This document shows positions 50,137 to 62,384 of a stretch of 64,000 bases of DNA, one piece after another; position 1 is the stretch's first letter; each line of letters begins with the position of its first letter. Made by a program: the position numbers and the translations under genes. Where the stretch lies: assembly GCA_002914805.1 (NCBI GenBank), contig JXTB01000192.1, positions 653,110-717,109 on the forward strand, written 5' to 3'. Origin of the DNA: Parasponia andersonii (lineage: Eukaryota > Streptophyta > Magnoliopsida > Rosales > Cannabaceae). The notes below the pieces were generated by a model. It worked only from the letters and a program-made list of their open reading frames with translations. It made no database searches and was not told the DNA's origin.

Positions 50137-53100
50137 CTAAGATTGACTTGATGCAAATGGGACAGTTGAAGAGGAATTGTCAAACCTTGCAGCGTCTGAT
50201 GAATTAAAGAAGCTCTGAGATTCACTTGAACTTTGATTTCTGAGCTGATCGACGTATTCTGTTAAGGCCTTGAACCTCGATTGGTGACCATAAACACTCG
50301 GATCCATAATAAGTTCATGAACAAGAGTCTGGCCTTCAAGCATGCTCACTACTGCAGACATAGTTGGTCGAAGTGCTGGTGACGGATTAGTACATAGAAG
50401 AGCAACTTTGATCATTCTAACAACCTCTTCCTTGTTGAACTCAGATCCCAGTCCAGGGTCCACCAGTCCCATTAGATTTCCATTTTGTTGCGAAACAAGA
50501 GCCTGCAGTAAGCATAGAGATGAGAGTGAATGTGGGGAAAGATATCAGTAAAATCAATTAAGATGCAACATTTTGATTTTGAGGAATATAACTTGACATA
50601 TGAATAGAAAACAATGTGTGCGTATTGACAATTACATCCAAAAGTCTGTAAGGTTCAGCGATTTGTTTTAGTTGAATGCTGCGTGTTTGCACGTCAGTGT
50701 CTAGCCAGATATAAGTAATTGCAATCTCACATTTCACTGTGCCTCAAAAGTTACAGAAATAAAGCAAGTTCAGAATCTATGGTGCTCCATAAATAGAAAG
50801 AAAATTGTGAAATGTCATTTTGATTTCACCAACATCAAATTGAAAATTGACATGCCTAGCAATGTGTCGTGAAAAGTTACACATCCTTGTGTGTGAGCCG
50901 AAAAATAAAAATTTCCAACAAAATGAGGCTAATTTTTAGTCTCAAATGATGCGTCAAAAATACAACTGGAAGTCTAGTACCAGTAAAGCAACAATATAAT
51001 TGAGAGAGTTTTATCTTACCCAATCTAGAAGGCAAACATAATCCTCATTGGAACGAAATTTCATATTATTTATACCAGCCACAAGTTCCAATGCAACAAT
51101 TCCGAAGCTATAAACGTCCGCTTTAAATGTTAAGTAACCCCATAATGCATACTCTGGCGCCATGTATCCTCTGCAAAATAATGACATTTATAATTTAATC
51201 TGTTACTATAAAAAGTACCTGATTGAGTCCACTATAAATATTGCCAATCACATTAATCTCATACGATTTTGGCATTGCAGTCATTAAACTACCGTAAAGA
51301 ATCGAACAAAATAAAAATGTCACATTATCAAACCTGTAATATTGGTATCTTTCTTTAATATATAGGGTTGACCATGTAAGAGAACCACATCTTATTACTG
51401 ATAAGTGATAACATCCTTAGACACATAAAATTGGCATATTGAATTACTACAACTCCTCAAAGGGTCCAAATCCTTTTCAAGTTCAAGGTTATCTAACCCT
51501 TCGCCTGTTAGTAAGGAGAATTACGAACTAAAAGATAAAAACATTATACTTGGGGATCAAAATTTCTCTAGAATGAATCTCTCAAATCTATGCTTATCCA
51601 GCTATTTGCTTCATGGGGAACTTGAATTGGTCTTGAAGCAACTCAGGATCCATAATAAACAGAGAAATGGGGGTGCTCACATGGTTCCAGCAACTCTGGT
51701 GGTAATGTGGGTGTTCTCCTCTTCATCCAGTTTAGCAAGACCAAAGTCCGAAATTTTAGGAGTAAGGTCCCTATCAAGCAGTATATTATTCGCTTTAATG
51801 TCCCTATGAACAATTTTCAGAGGTGATTCCTCATGCAGGAAAGCCAGACCTTTTGCAATGCCAACACAGATCTTCTGTCTTGTTGGCCAATCGAATTTCA
51901 GTTTATCTCCATGTGAACCTTTTTATCGACAAAGATAACCAGATCAATGAAATTTGTCAAACTGGTATTTAGAAATTTCCCAGTGAAGTTTAAATTGTTA
52001 TGCTTACCAAATAAGGAATGTGCAAGGCTATTGTTCTCCATGTATTCATATACCAACAACAATTGCTTTCCTTCAATGCAACACCCGTGCAACTTAACAA
52101 GGTTTGGGTGTTGTAAAGCAGAAATCATGCCTATTTCATTCACAAATTCCCGATTTCCTTGCTTTGATTTTGAAGATAGTTGTTTAACTGCTATACTAGT
52201 ACCATCTAATAGCACACCCTGTCATGGAAAATAAGGTTCGTGTCAGCTTTACACGTAGATTTTGTTAACAACATGGAAAAAGAAAGGTTAAAATCCTACA
52301 TACAATGTAGGAAAACATAATGAAGGTGTAGCTACCTTGTACACTGATCCAAATCCACCTTCCCCGATCTTGTTTGCAGCGTCAAAGTTATTAGTCGCTG
52401 CTTTAATTTGTCTGAATGTAAAGAAACCAGTTTGCAGGTCTAATCCTTCCAGAACTGTCAAAATAAGAAGTTAAAGATATGTTTGACAGCTTATTTACTA
52501 AGAATTTGAATCTCTTGAGACCAAATAGACAACAAGGGAAAGAATTTCTAAGAGCAATAGTTGGGAGTATAAATTGCTTTTGGTTATGTATACTACCTTC
52601 AACACTACAAATTTCTGAATGCACAAACTTAAGAACAAACTTACTTTCTTCCCTAGATGGTTCCCCTCCAAAATAGCCTTTCCACCAAAGAATGCCTAAA
52701 GTCATGAGAATAAGGAATAAAGCAGAAACAACTCCAGCAACAATAAATTTCTTGGTTCTGCTTTCATCAGGAGGTTTGAAATCTACAAAATTGCAGACAA
52801 AATTCAATAGATGGCACGGTGAACATGTACTTTGAACTAGCATTCCGAAATTTAATTTTGATAAATCATATATGTTGAAAAAGTGTAAGATGTGTCAAAA
52901 GAGGGAGAATAGCTGAATATAGGATACCAAAAAATAAAAAAAAAAATAAAAGGAGGAAAATTATGTATTCAGTTGAAAAAGATATGTGTCAGATTCGATT
53001 TTCACAAATGATTCTTTTTCAGTTTTTTCATGAAAACATACAGCATATGTACTTACCAGACTTCACCGAGATAGCAGATATAAGAGAACCGTACATTCCT

Positions 53101-56100
53101 CGCTTTGGAACATTTGTGGTCCCTTTCCCAGCCCATTGGAAGCAGATCTCTAATGTATTATTGCTAACGATTGTTGTAAATTTCTTAATCACTTCTTTAT
53201 CAACTCCGTTTGCATCTTTTTCAATATTGAAATCCTTCAGCTCCAGCTTTCCCTACAATGAATCCGTTTCAATCAGCAATGTATACACAAAACACTTGAC
53301 CGTCTACACACGTGTGTGTGTGTGTGTGTGTGTTCAGTAACAAAAGAAGGAAAAGCATTTCACTAATCATAATTAATTATATTAGAAATGAATGTACTTA
53401 AATGTAAGTCAATGAAGCTACCTGGACATAAACATTAAATATTCGTCTACCAACGCTATAATACGATCTGTTGTCTCTTAATACTATCTCCGCGAAGTGA
53501 AGTTTCACAGTATAAGCTCCATTTGCTAGGCAACGAGCATAGTATGTTAATGAAAGAGGTGAGAGGCGTGCAGTTGTATACAACTGAGAATTGTTCATTC
53601 TAAGTATGGATACATTGTTTGCTATATAGTCTTTTGTGGTACTCCAAACATCCCAGAAATCACCAGTGCTGCTAAATCCCCAATTGGGTGGGCTGTGGAA
53701 TAACTTTGCTGCACCTCCTGGGTCTTCATCTCCCTCATATTTGATGTTTCCAATGGTTACTTCTTTTCCGCCACAGTTTATATGCAATGAATATTGATCT
53801 ATAAAAAGAAAAATATTTAATTTCCCTATATTTTCCATACACATATTGATTCTTCTATGGAGAAAAAAGTCTAAAATCAAGAGAGATTTTGATTACCTTT
53901 TGAACATGGATTCAGGCATTGGCTGAGTAATCTACAATAACATAGTATGACGAAGAACCATCAGATTATGTAAACTTTATAATCTAAAGGATTACTCATC
54001 TCATTTAGTTAAGTTCAATGCTTACTGGTTGTTCTGTTCGGAAAAGCTTTTGAACAGATTGCTGATGAAACAACAGAGCAGTTTACTTTCACATTTAGGA
54101 AAAAAAAATCCTCAAAAAATAAAAAATTGGAAAACAAAGAAAGAGCAACCCTTACAAGGTTTCTCGACAAACCGGTGGGACAGAAACTTCAGAAAAGTCA
54201 TTGTAAGAAAGATCTATTACACTGCACACAAACACGAAATTCTTCATTGGCTAATTGTAAGGCAACGAGAAGAAACACGTACTATACTACTAGTGTCTTA
54301 TATAATTTTGCATACCATAATTATCTTAGTCACAATTGAACAGCATAAGAGAAAAATGTCCATAATTCCATACAATAATTCAAGCCTTTTTTCTTTCTGG
54401 TGCAAAATGTGGTATCTGCTATATCTATGCTATAATTCAAATGTTTGTGTTGTTATTCAAATCTTTCATGCAGTTAAATTGCACTATAAACGTTTTACCA
54501 AGTCCACTTGTAATCATACAGCGTCTCAATTTGTCAAAACCTGAGAAGCATAAAGGCGGAACAAGAAGATACAATGTGTGTGTGTGCATACACATGTGCC
54601 AATGACATTCATTTGATGAGGTAAATGATAAATGAAAAATTTATGTAAGATATCAGATGGAAAACATACTAGCGGTTATCTCTGCTATTGATCCAGTCTG
54701 GAATAAGCCCAGTGAGAAGGTTACTTGTCAGGTATCTGGTTAATAGGGAATATAATAACATGAGAAAATTGTAAAATTTATATAGAAAGGGGTCCTTCAC
54801 CTAGTATCTTTCTGTCATTTTCCAAAACACCCTTAAACAGGGTGTAAAGGTTAAAATATTACCAGAAATAAAAATGTGCACTTAACATATATTCAATCAC
54901 ATTGATAACTGTTGCTTTCTTAGTGCTCCAATTCAATTACATGCAGACAAATATGTGCATATATCAATGTGTACATTAATCCTTTCCCAGATAATTAGAA
55001 GAGGTAGGATCCTTATGGGGTGAAGGTTTCTTGACGTACTAATTGTCTTCCAATCTCGATAGATCATGCATTATCTTTGAGAGCTTCCATATGAGTTTAA
55101 AAAGGAAAACTTATAGAGCTATTTTTCATATGATTCAACAAAATGACATCTCCATACTACACATTGATCTATGGCAAAAGCTCCTGTACGCTATGGTAAT
55201 TGATTATCCTAATGAACTTAATCGACATTACTTACAGCGTGCTCAATTCCATTAGATCAGCAAAATTTGGAATGGCACCTTCCAATCTGTTAAAGCTAAG
55301 GTCTCTGTAAGATAAAACTCCAGTTGTCATGGCATAAATAATGCAGATTTCTGCAAATCAAGATACATTAAATCCTTAAAGCATGTGTCTCTTATACGGA
55401 TCTTACAGTTAAGATACATGAAATCGGAATTACTATATTCTTCATCAGCTAGCAGAAAATTGAAGTACTTAATTGGTAGTAGCTGGCAAGTATTTGGAGT
55501 AAAATTTTGAAAAGCAGCTTCAAACATTTGATGTTTTAGAACTATACAAGGGTTACGACACAACAATTTCAGCATCTGATGCTCACTAGAAGTTGACTTC
55601 TAAGGTCAGGGATGAAATTTCCAATAGAAGTACCAATCACTAAATTTTAAACTTGAATATAGTGATATATACTTATGTGAAAATAGATATAGATTTATAT
55701 GTGCATTATATTTTATTTGTTCTCTCAACTGATAAGAGCTTCGTGGCATGAAAAGTGAAGTAAAATTGGAACAAAGAATTACAAAGTTTTCAGATTTGTC
55801 AAGGTGGGTAAATATTCAGGAATTCTTCCTCTTATATTACAGCTTCTCAACATCCTGCAATATCAAGAAAATCAGATAAGCAAGTATTTCAAATCCAGTT
55901 TTCGGTCATACTAGTTAGAAAGAATACTAAAACACAAAAGTGACTCACAATTTCTGCATGCTTTTCATGTTTCTCAAGTCCGGAAATTCTGAGCTCTCAC
56001 CATTTAAGTCACTAATCCTCCTGCAAAGAGTGACATTATGATAATTGTGAGAAATTCATCTTTCTACCAAGGAAGCTTCTTACTGTCAAAGCACATTAAC

Positions 56101-58714
56101 ATTTTAAGAAGATCAAGTAACTAAAGAATTAACTGCTTGCAATGGAGAACTCACAGTTGCGTTATATTATTCAAGACAGATAGACTAGAAGGAATTGGCC
56201 CTTTGAAACCAGTTGCTTGCATCTCTCTGTTAAAACATTATTTTCAATATATAAAGGTCACACAAGACTATTTTAGTATTTAAGAGACCTTGAAAGCATA
56301 TAAAGGATGAAAAGCTCTTACAAATTCTGAAGTTGTTTCCAACTCCTGAAAAAGTCAGGTAGTCTTCCGGTGAAGTTGTTGCTACTAATCCTACTGCAAA
56401 TGACCAAAATAAAAAATGATCCGGGGACATAAAGCCCACAATTTTTAAGGTACAATGTAATTGTAAGTTCTAAAGAACACTTACAGAACTCTTAATTTGG
56501 TCAGATTACTGAGACTCACAGGCAATGCTCCAGTGAGAATGTTAGCACTAAGAAAGCTGCAGTTATCCATGGGCAATATAACCATTAACAACTTATCAAA
56601 TAATAATTTATAGCAAATTAAAGAAGATTTAATTTGAACTTATACAAGCAAAAGGATGAAAGTAAAAGGGAATAAAACTTAAGACTTACAGAATCTCCAA
56701 GTCAACCAATTTCCCAAGCTCGGGGGGAACTGTTCCAGAAAATAAGTTGCTCTCCAGACCCCTAAGAATTGTAGTTCTCGTATGATTACAATTGGGCCAA
56801 ACCAAATGGCACTTAAACAAGTATAAAGACACTTGAAAAGAGAGAGATTATGAGCATACAAAGCTTTGAGAGTAGTTAAGCTTCCCAGAAAGCTGGGTAT
56901 TGGTCCTGATAAATTGTTAACACTGACAACCCTGCAATGAATCCTTTCCATTAATAAAAGAACTATGAGCATATACAGCTAAACCTTGAACAAGAAGGGT
57001 AGAAGGAAATTTACAGTATTTCCAACTTTGTGGAAGCCCATTCACGAGGTATTGTACCACTGAGGTAGTTCTGCCCCAAATAACTACAAGCAAAGAAGAA
57101 TGACTGTTGTTATTAGTATGAAATAGAACAGGTTGGAGGTATCAAACAACTGAAACAAATAAGTCCATACAGCTCCTTTAGGTAAACTAGCTTTGCCACT
57201 GATGGTGGGAGCACACCATCAAGATCCTGCCCGACAAAATTGCTGCATGAAAAAAAAAAAAGAAAAAAAAAACAGTTCGAATCATAATCCCTGAAATAAT
57301 CTTTCTAAGTCAAAACTCATTGACCAAAAAAATAAAAAAAAAAAGGCTCACAAACTCGTCTAGTTCCTGGAAAAGTTAAAAGAGATAAAATTGAAGCATA
57401 GTAGATCTGGTTAACCATGAAGCCAATACATGCCAAGTCATTTGAGTAAGACATCATTATCATGGTCATGCACTGAATTGCTACATTACAACATCGTAAT
57501 TCTTATGATAGTCATACGGTTCATAGTTAATCTAGTACCTGACAACAATCACAAGGTAATTTAACAAGGATAACTGTAAAAGAGTGAAAGGAAAAGGGAG
57601 CATTACATGGTTTGTACATGGCACACATTGGCAGAAATGGAGCAATTGCAAATGATAGCATTGTAGTACTGATCCGCATGTGGTCTATCAATGGTCGTTT
57701 TATTACTACAAGGATCGCTGAAATTCCAATCTTTTTTATTCAGCTGGGCAGCTATTTCTTTAATGGCTTGCACTACATATAGACAAACATTTCATAAGTC
57801 TGTAATGTTAAGTTGACAGATCTTTCAAGACTGCTTTTTTTTTTTTTCACAATAGTAAAAAAAATACAGATTCTAACTATGGATAATCTACTAGACAGAG
57901 ATTATTTCTACTTGGTGGCAAAATTTTTGGTTTCAAAATCATTTTTAATATATAAGTATGTCCTAAAAAGAAATGTTACAGAAATTGACTCTTCAATTGT
58001 ATACTATATATGTCTATTTTTATACGGTTATTGCAAGAAAATTCCAGTCAATGCTAAGCAAATTAAAATTAAAAACACAAACTTCGTTGAGATTTAAAAA
58101 GTAATATACTAAATATTCCTAATACGACCTGAAATTAAGCACAAAAAATTTGTAATCCCAGTTCCCAAATACATTAATTAGTCTTACAAGAAAAAGGTCA
58201 AAGATCATATGTAGACATATATGAAACCTTCTTACATTCATAAATTGGTAGGGGCCCATTGGAAGAAGGATAGGACAGTATCAATAATCAAACCGATTTT
58301 GACCCAAATGTGAACTAAAATAGAGAGATAATTCAAACCCAAATTCATCATTTTCTCCACCAAAAAAAAAAAAGTAAAAAAAAAAAAAAAGCTTAGAAAA
58401 GGCCTTAGAAAAGAGAGAGGAGGATTGAAGAACTAGAAAGAAAGAAAGAAAGTCAACTCAATCTGGGTGTTTATTCTTTAACCATGTCGTGAAGTAGTCA
58501 ACGCACTACCACTAGTTACTTTAAGAAAGCTTTTACAGTAAAGAAGAGGAAGAAGAAGAAGAAAGGAGAAAGGGGTTTCGGCCTTACCTTCATGATTGGG
58601 AAGAGTCGCAGCTTGACCTCTGGATGGAATGAGACCCATTTCCATGCAAAGGAGGAGGACTACAGAGAATATGGTCTTTGTCTTAACGTTGCCAGAGCTT
58701 CCCCTAGCAGCCAT
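50137..58714 (-). CDS. LRR-malectin receptor-like kinase C (LRR-VIII-2 class)
   Basis: Third tandem receptor kinase. Exon 1 (58,588-58,714; ATG at 58,714-58,712) encodes a signal peptide after a short basic stretch. Exon 2 is 57,607-57,772. LRR exons run from about 57,240 to 54,150. Malectin exons are 53,422-53,798 and 53,057-53,252, the transmembrane exon 52,645-52,782, and kinase exons 52,336-52,454, 52,008-52,218, 51,681-51,918, 51,020-51,170 and 50,137-50,502. Sizes match kinases A and B. The kinase has [13 protein letters not shown] (A and B have KATN) and DFGLAK. Its 3' end is the partner of the relic at 46,545-46,990. Predicted cell-surface receptor; ligand unknown. Small LRR exons were not all verified. 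Confidence 0.9.
53316..53333. repeat. (GT)n microsatellite in an intron of kinase C
   Basis: Nine GT dinucleotides between the two malectin exons. A similar run lies near 47,010-47,026 at the edge of the kinase relic. Confidence 0.9.
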
Positions 58715-59039
58715 TTTTAATACGCTTCTTCTTTTTTCAGGGCTAAAAATTGGAGTATATTAAGTATAAACGAAAAATGAAAGAAACCCAGTTTTGGTTT
58801 TGAGAAAAAACATGGGTATGTTTGAGCCTAGGAGGGATGGACATGGACAGGGCAGCCATTAAATTTCGTCGTCTTGACTGAAATCCAGCGGGTTTTGTTT
58901 GTCGTTTTATGGGCAGCGCCAAAGGTTTCTGTTTATACAAGAATATCCTGTTATCTTTTACAATTTTTTTATTTTGGATACACAAATATGTTATTATAAA
59001 AAATAATCGTTTTTAAGTGAAAATTCGTTAATCTTCACA
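58715..59039. other. upstream region of kinase C
   Basis: Promoter-side spacer; no gene. It ends where LINE-like sequence begins. Confidence 0.45.
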
Positions 59040-59465
59040 TTTACGACTGTTTTAGTCGCGCTAAGTGTAATTGGTTGACAGGTTGCTGTTGTGGAAGGAT
59101 GGGGAAGCATAATCTGTGAAGGGGATGCTCAAGATGTCATTAAGGCTATTAATGGAAATCCTCGCTCTTTATCTTTGGGAATCTTTGATATATGTTTTTA
59201 AAGCTAGATCTCTATTCAATAGATTTATGAATTGCAATTTTGTCTGGGTTCCTAAGGCCTTGAATATCTGTGTAGGTGTGCGGTTAATTTTTGGCTAAAT
59301 AGTACTAATCCTACTTTTAGGAGTATTTTGGAGACCGACCACCAAGATTGCCCTTTGTCACCAAGATTGGCCTTTGTATTTTTGTTGCGATGGATTTCCG
59401 CTGTGTAATAATCCCAGTTAATGGTTGAATGAAACTTTCTTTTCGAGCGCAAAAGAAAAAAATGG
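59040..59465 (+). mobile_element. 3' end of a LINE-like (non-LTR) element with RNase H remnant
   Basis: The plus strand reads EGDAQDVIKAINGNPRSL, then after a frame change FNRFMNCNFVWVPKALN. This pattern is typical of the RNase H domain at the end of plant L1-type LINEs and related proteins (acidic EGD, later FVWVPR..N). A short tail with weak similarity to LINE ends follows, finishing in an A-rich run (AAAAGAAAAAAATGG) near 59,450-59,465. It is 5'-truncated, as most LINE copies are. A decayed RNase H-like host gene is the alternative. Confidence 0.5.
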
Positions 59466-59500
59466 TGTAATTTGATAGGGTAGTCTGTTGTCATTTGAGA

Positions 59501-60668
59501 TGTTGCAATATTACTGTCTGTGTTGACTCACAGTGATTCTTGATGTTGCAACATCGTAAAATCTATTCAATTAGTTCTGTTTTGATCAGAAATATCAGTG
59601 ATTAATATAAATTATATTCACATATTTCTTTCTTACTTTGGCATATTTTAATGAAGATCGATTATTATGTGATTACTAATATTAATTAGTTAATATTTCT
59701 AGAAATAATCAATCTTGATTTTAATCAATCTGATTACCATTTTTGAGCTAATTTAATCTGATTATTTTGACAGCTTGCAATTTATAGAAACTACCTAATT
59801 TTATGAGTATTAAATTTAATCTCTTAAGGTGTCGTTTCCTTATTAATTTTTAGTTGATTCTTCTTATGTGGGAACATTTTTTATTTGATTGATTTGTACA
59901 AAAAACGGAATTTTTATTTCAGATAACAAATCAACACTTCTCCAAGAAATGTTACAAATTTGGTTGTTTAGACAAGGCCGATGTTGTAACATCGTTGTGC
60001 AGAATCAGCATCTATATCATATCAGCCTTGATTGCGAAAATATTATCTTTGACTGATCTAATTGACTTCCAATCAGCCTTTATGATGAGGAAAACGTATC
60101 TTGCAGATTATCAAAAATTGGAAGAGCTCAAGCACTATAAATAGGAGTCTAGGTTAGAGTCCTAAGGGGGCCATGTATGTTTGAGATTGCCATTAATGTA
60201 ATACTTTGTTAAATTTGTCTATACTTTGTATTGTGAGACTAGGAGGGATTCTTAGTCATAAGAGTGCTTCGGGAGAAGTACAAGGGCTTCGGGAAAAGTG
60301 CAACAAGTCTTCGGGAGAAGACAGGTTCCGAGAAAATCTGAAGGGAGTTCAAACGGAAGGAATCACATCAAGTCGAGAGGAGCTCGCTAGACAGATTAGT
60401 AAAGGAGTACTGGCATGTTACAACATTTAAAAGATGGAGTTTTTTAAATTTGATTGGTGTTTGTATTCATGTTATTCTTTACTAATAAGTTTATTTCTCT
60501 GGGCGTGGCCCTTTGGATGTAGACTATCGGGAGATAGTTGAAGTAAGTAAAAATAATGTTTGTCAAATTTTTACTTTTCAGTGTTACAACATCCATATCA
60601 TAATTTTCCGTATATTCACCTTACATAATTAATTATATTCGGTAAGAATACAAGAAACGGTCGTAACA
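59501..60668 (+). repeat. copia 5' LTR
   Basis: Begins TGTTGCAATATTACTG and ends GGTCGTAACA, forming short inverted ends (TGTT...AACA). TATAAATAGG at 60,136-60,145 is a likely promoter TATA box. A cluster of (G)CTTCGGGAGAAG phrases lies near 60,266-60,320. The end is fixed by the adjacent primer-binding site; the start is inferred from the TGTT terminus. Confidence 0.7.
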
Positions 60669-62380
60669 ATTGGTATCAGAGCAGGTCACTAACAGTTTGT
60701 TTTGTGAGATCTTGTGAATTTTTGACCGTATTTTATAGATATATCATTTCTTGCCGAAGGTGGGTCTATTACATGCCCCCCACTGCTTGATGGTACCAAC
60801 TATTCATATTGGAAGGTACTTATAAAGGCTTTCATCAAATCTATTGATGAAAAATCATGGAGATCAGTTCTTATTGGATGGTCACCACCAACCACTAAGG
60901 ATTCGAATGGGAATGATATTCCTAAACATGAACTTAATTGGTCGTCTGATGATGATAAACTGGCCAATTAAACCTCCAAAGCATTACATGCCATTCTCAA
61001 TGGTGTTGATGCTACTCGTAGCAAAATGATAATAAATTGTGATTCTGCCAAAGAGGCGTGGGATATTTTACAAACACATTTTGAAGGTTCTGGTGAAATG
61101 AAAAGAACCAAAATAGTTATTTTAACTTCTAAATTTGAAGAGTTAAAAATAAGAGAAGATGAAACCCTATCTGAATATTTTACTAAACTATATGATATTT
61201 CTAATGAAGCTTTTGCTCTTGGTAAACACTTTTCGGATACTAAAATGATTAGAAAAATATTTAAATCTTTACCTAACAGGTTTCAACCAAAGCTTACAGT
61301 CATTACAGAAAGCAAGAACCTCGAAACCATGAAGGTGGAGGAACTTATAGGATCCTTGCAGACCTATGAGATGAATATCATGCATAGGAAGAAGGATAAA
61401 TCAATTGCTCTTAAAGCTACATCTGAACCGACTATAAGTGAAAACCTTGATGATGAACTTGCTCTTTTGTCCAAAAACTTTTATAAATTTTTAAAGAAAA
61501 TGGGCAAACAATCCAAGGGGAGCAACATGAGTAAAAGTAAGTCCACAACTCCTAAATCTGATGTTTCTAAAAACAAAAAAGAAAGGTATTCAGTGTAAGG
61601 AGTGTGAAAGTTATGGTCACATACAAGCTGAATGTACCAACACCCTAAAGAAAAAATCTAAGGCAATGACTATCTCGTGGAGTGATAAGGAGTCAAAAGG
61701 CAACTAAGAAGAAGATGAAATACATGTAAGTAATTATGTTGCTTTTGGTGTTTCATTAGTTTCAGATAATGTGTGTTCTGTGCAGAATTCTGCAGATAAT
61801 GTTACAACAAAGTATGCATCTAGCAGTAATGTTGTAACATCAGACAAGGTATATGATTCTGACAGTGATGATTCCGAACTGGATGAAGAATCAATTAGAA
61901 GATCCTATAAGAATATGTATTCTCAATAGGTTAAAGTTGTAGATCAGAATAGATCCTTTAAAGAAAGAATTTCTACGCTCATCCAATACAAGGAGAATTC
62001 TGAAATAAAGATCCAAGAATTGGAAACTTTATTGGCTGAAAAAGAAGTAAAGTTAAAAGATATTTCAGCAGAGCTTGATAGGACTCAAAAGTCCTTAAAA
62101 ATACTAAATTCTGGAATTGCCAAATTAGATTATATTCTGATAGTTGGTAGATCTGGGTCTGATCATCATGGACTTGGATTTAAAGGTGAGAGCTCGAATT
62201 CAAAAACGGTTTTTGTTAAAAGTTCTATTCCTAACCCGGTTGTAGGAACCAGTAGTGATGTTACAACACTAAAGAAACCTCATGTTGTAACTACACCAAT
62301 ATCAGTTTTTGGAAAACATGCTAATGTTGCAACACGCCTGTTGCAATACATAGCAAACTTGCAGGATTCAATTCCATGAG
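59501..62380 (+). mobile_element. Ty1/copia LTR retrotransposon, 5' half, broken
   Basis: 5' LTR (59,501-60,668), tRNA-Met-type primer-binding site at 60,671-60,682 (TGGTATCAGAGC), then a gag region about 60,740-62,380. The gag has the copia gag domain (start PPLLDGTNYSYWK), a CCHC-type knuckle near 61,600-61,640 and a coiled-coil C-terminal part ending in DHHGLGFKG-type wording. Protease, integrase, RT and a 3' LTR are absent: the sequence changes at about 62,380 to a copia fragment of the opposite orientation. It is broken, with a few disruptions in gag. Gag with a long coiled-coil tail hints at a SIRE-like lineage, but this is tentative. Age cannot be judged without a second LTR. Confidence 0.8.
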
Positions 62381-62384
62381 AAAC

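Noticed and set aside
54029-54544. 171-codon plus-strand frame inside kinase C
   Set aside because: It covers introns and antisense of small LRR exons of kinase C; no recognisable protein.
60206-60430. 74-codon frame in the copia LTR
   Set aside because: Falls wholly within the LTR leader; no protein similarity.
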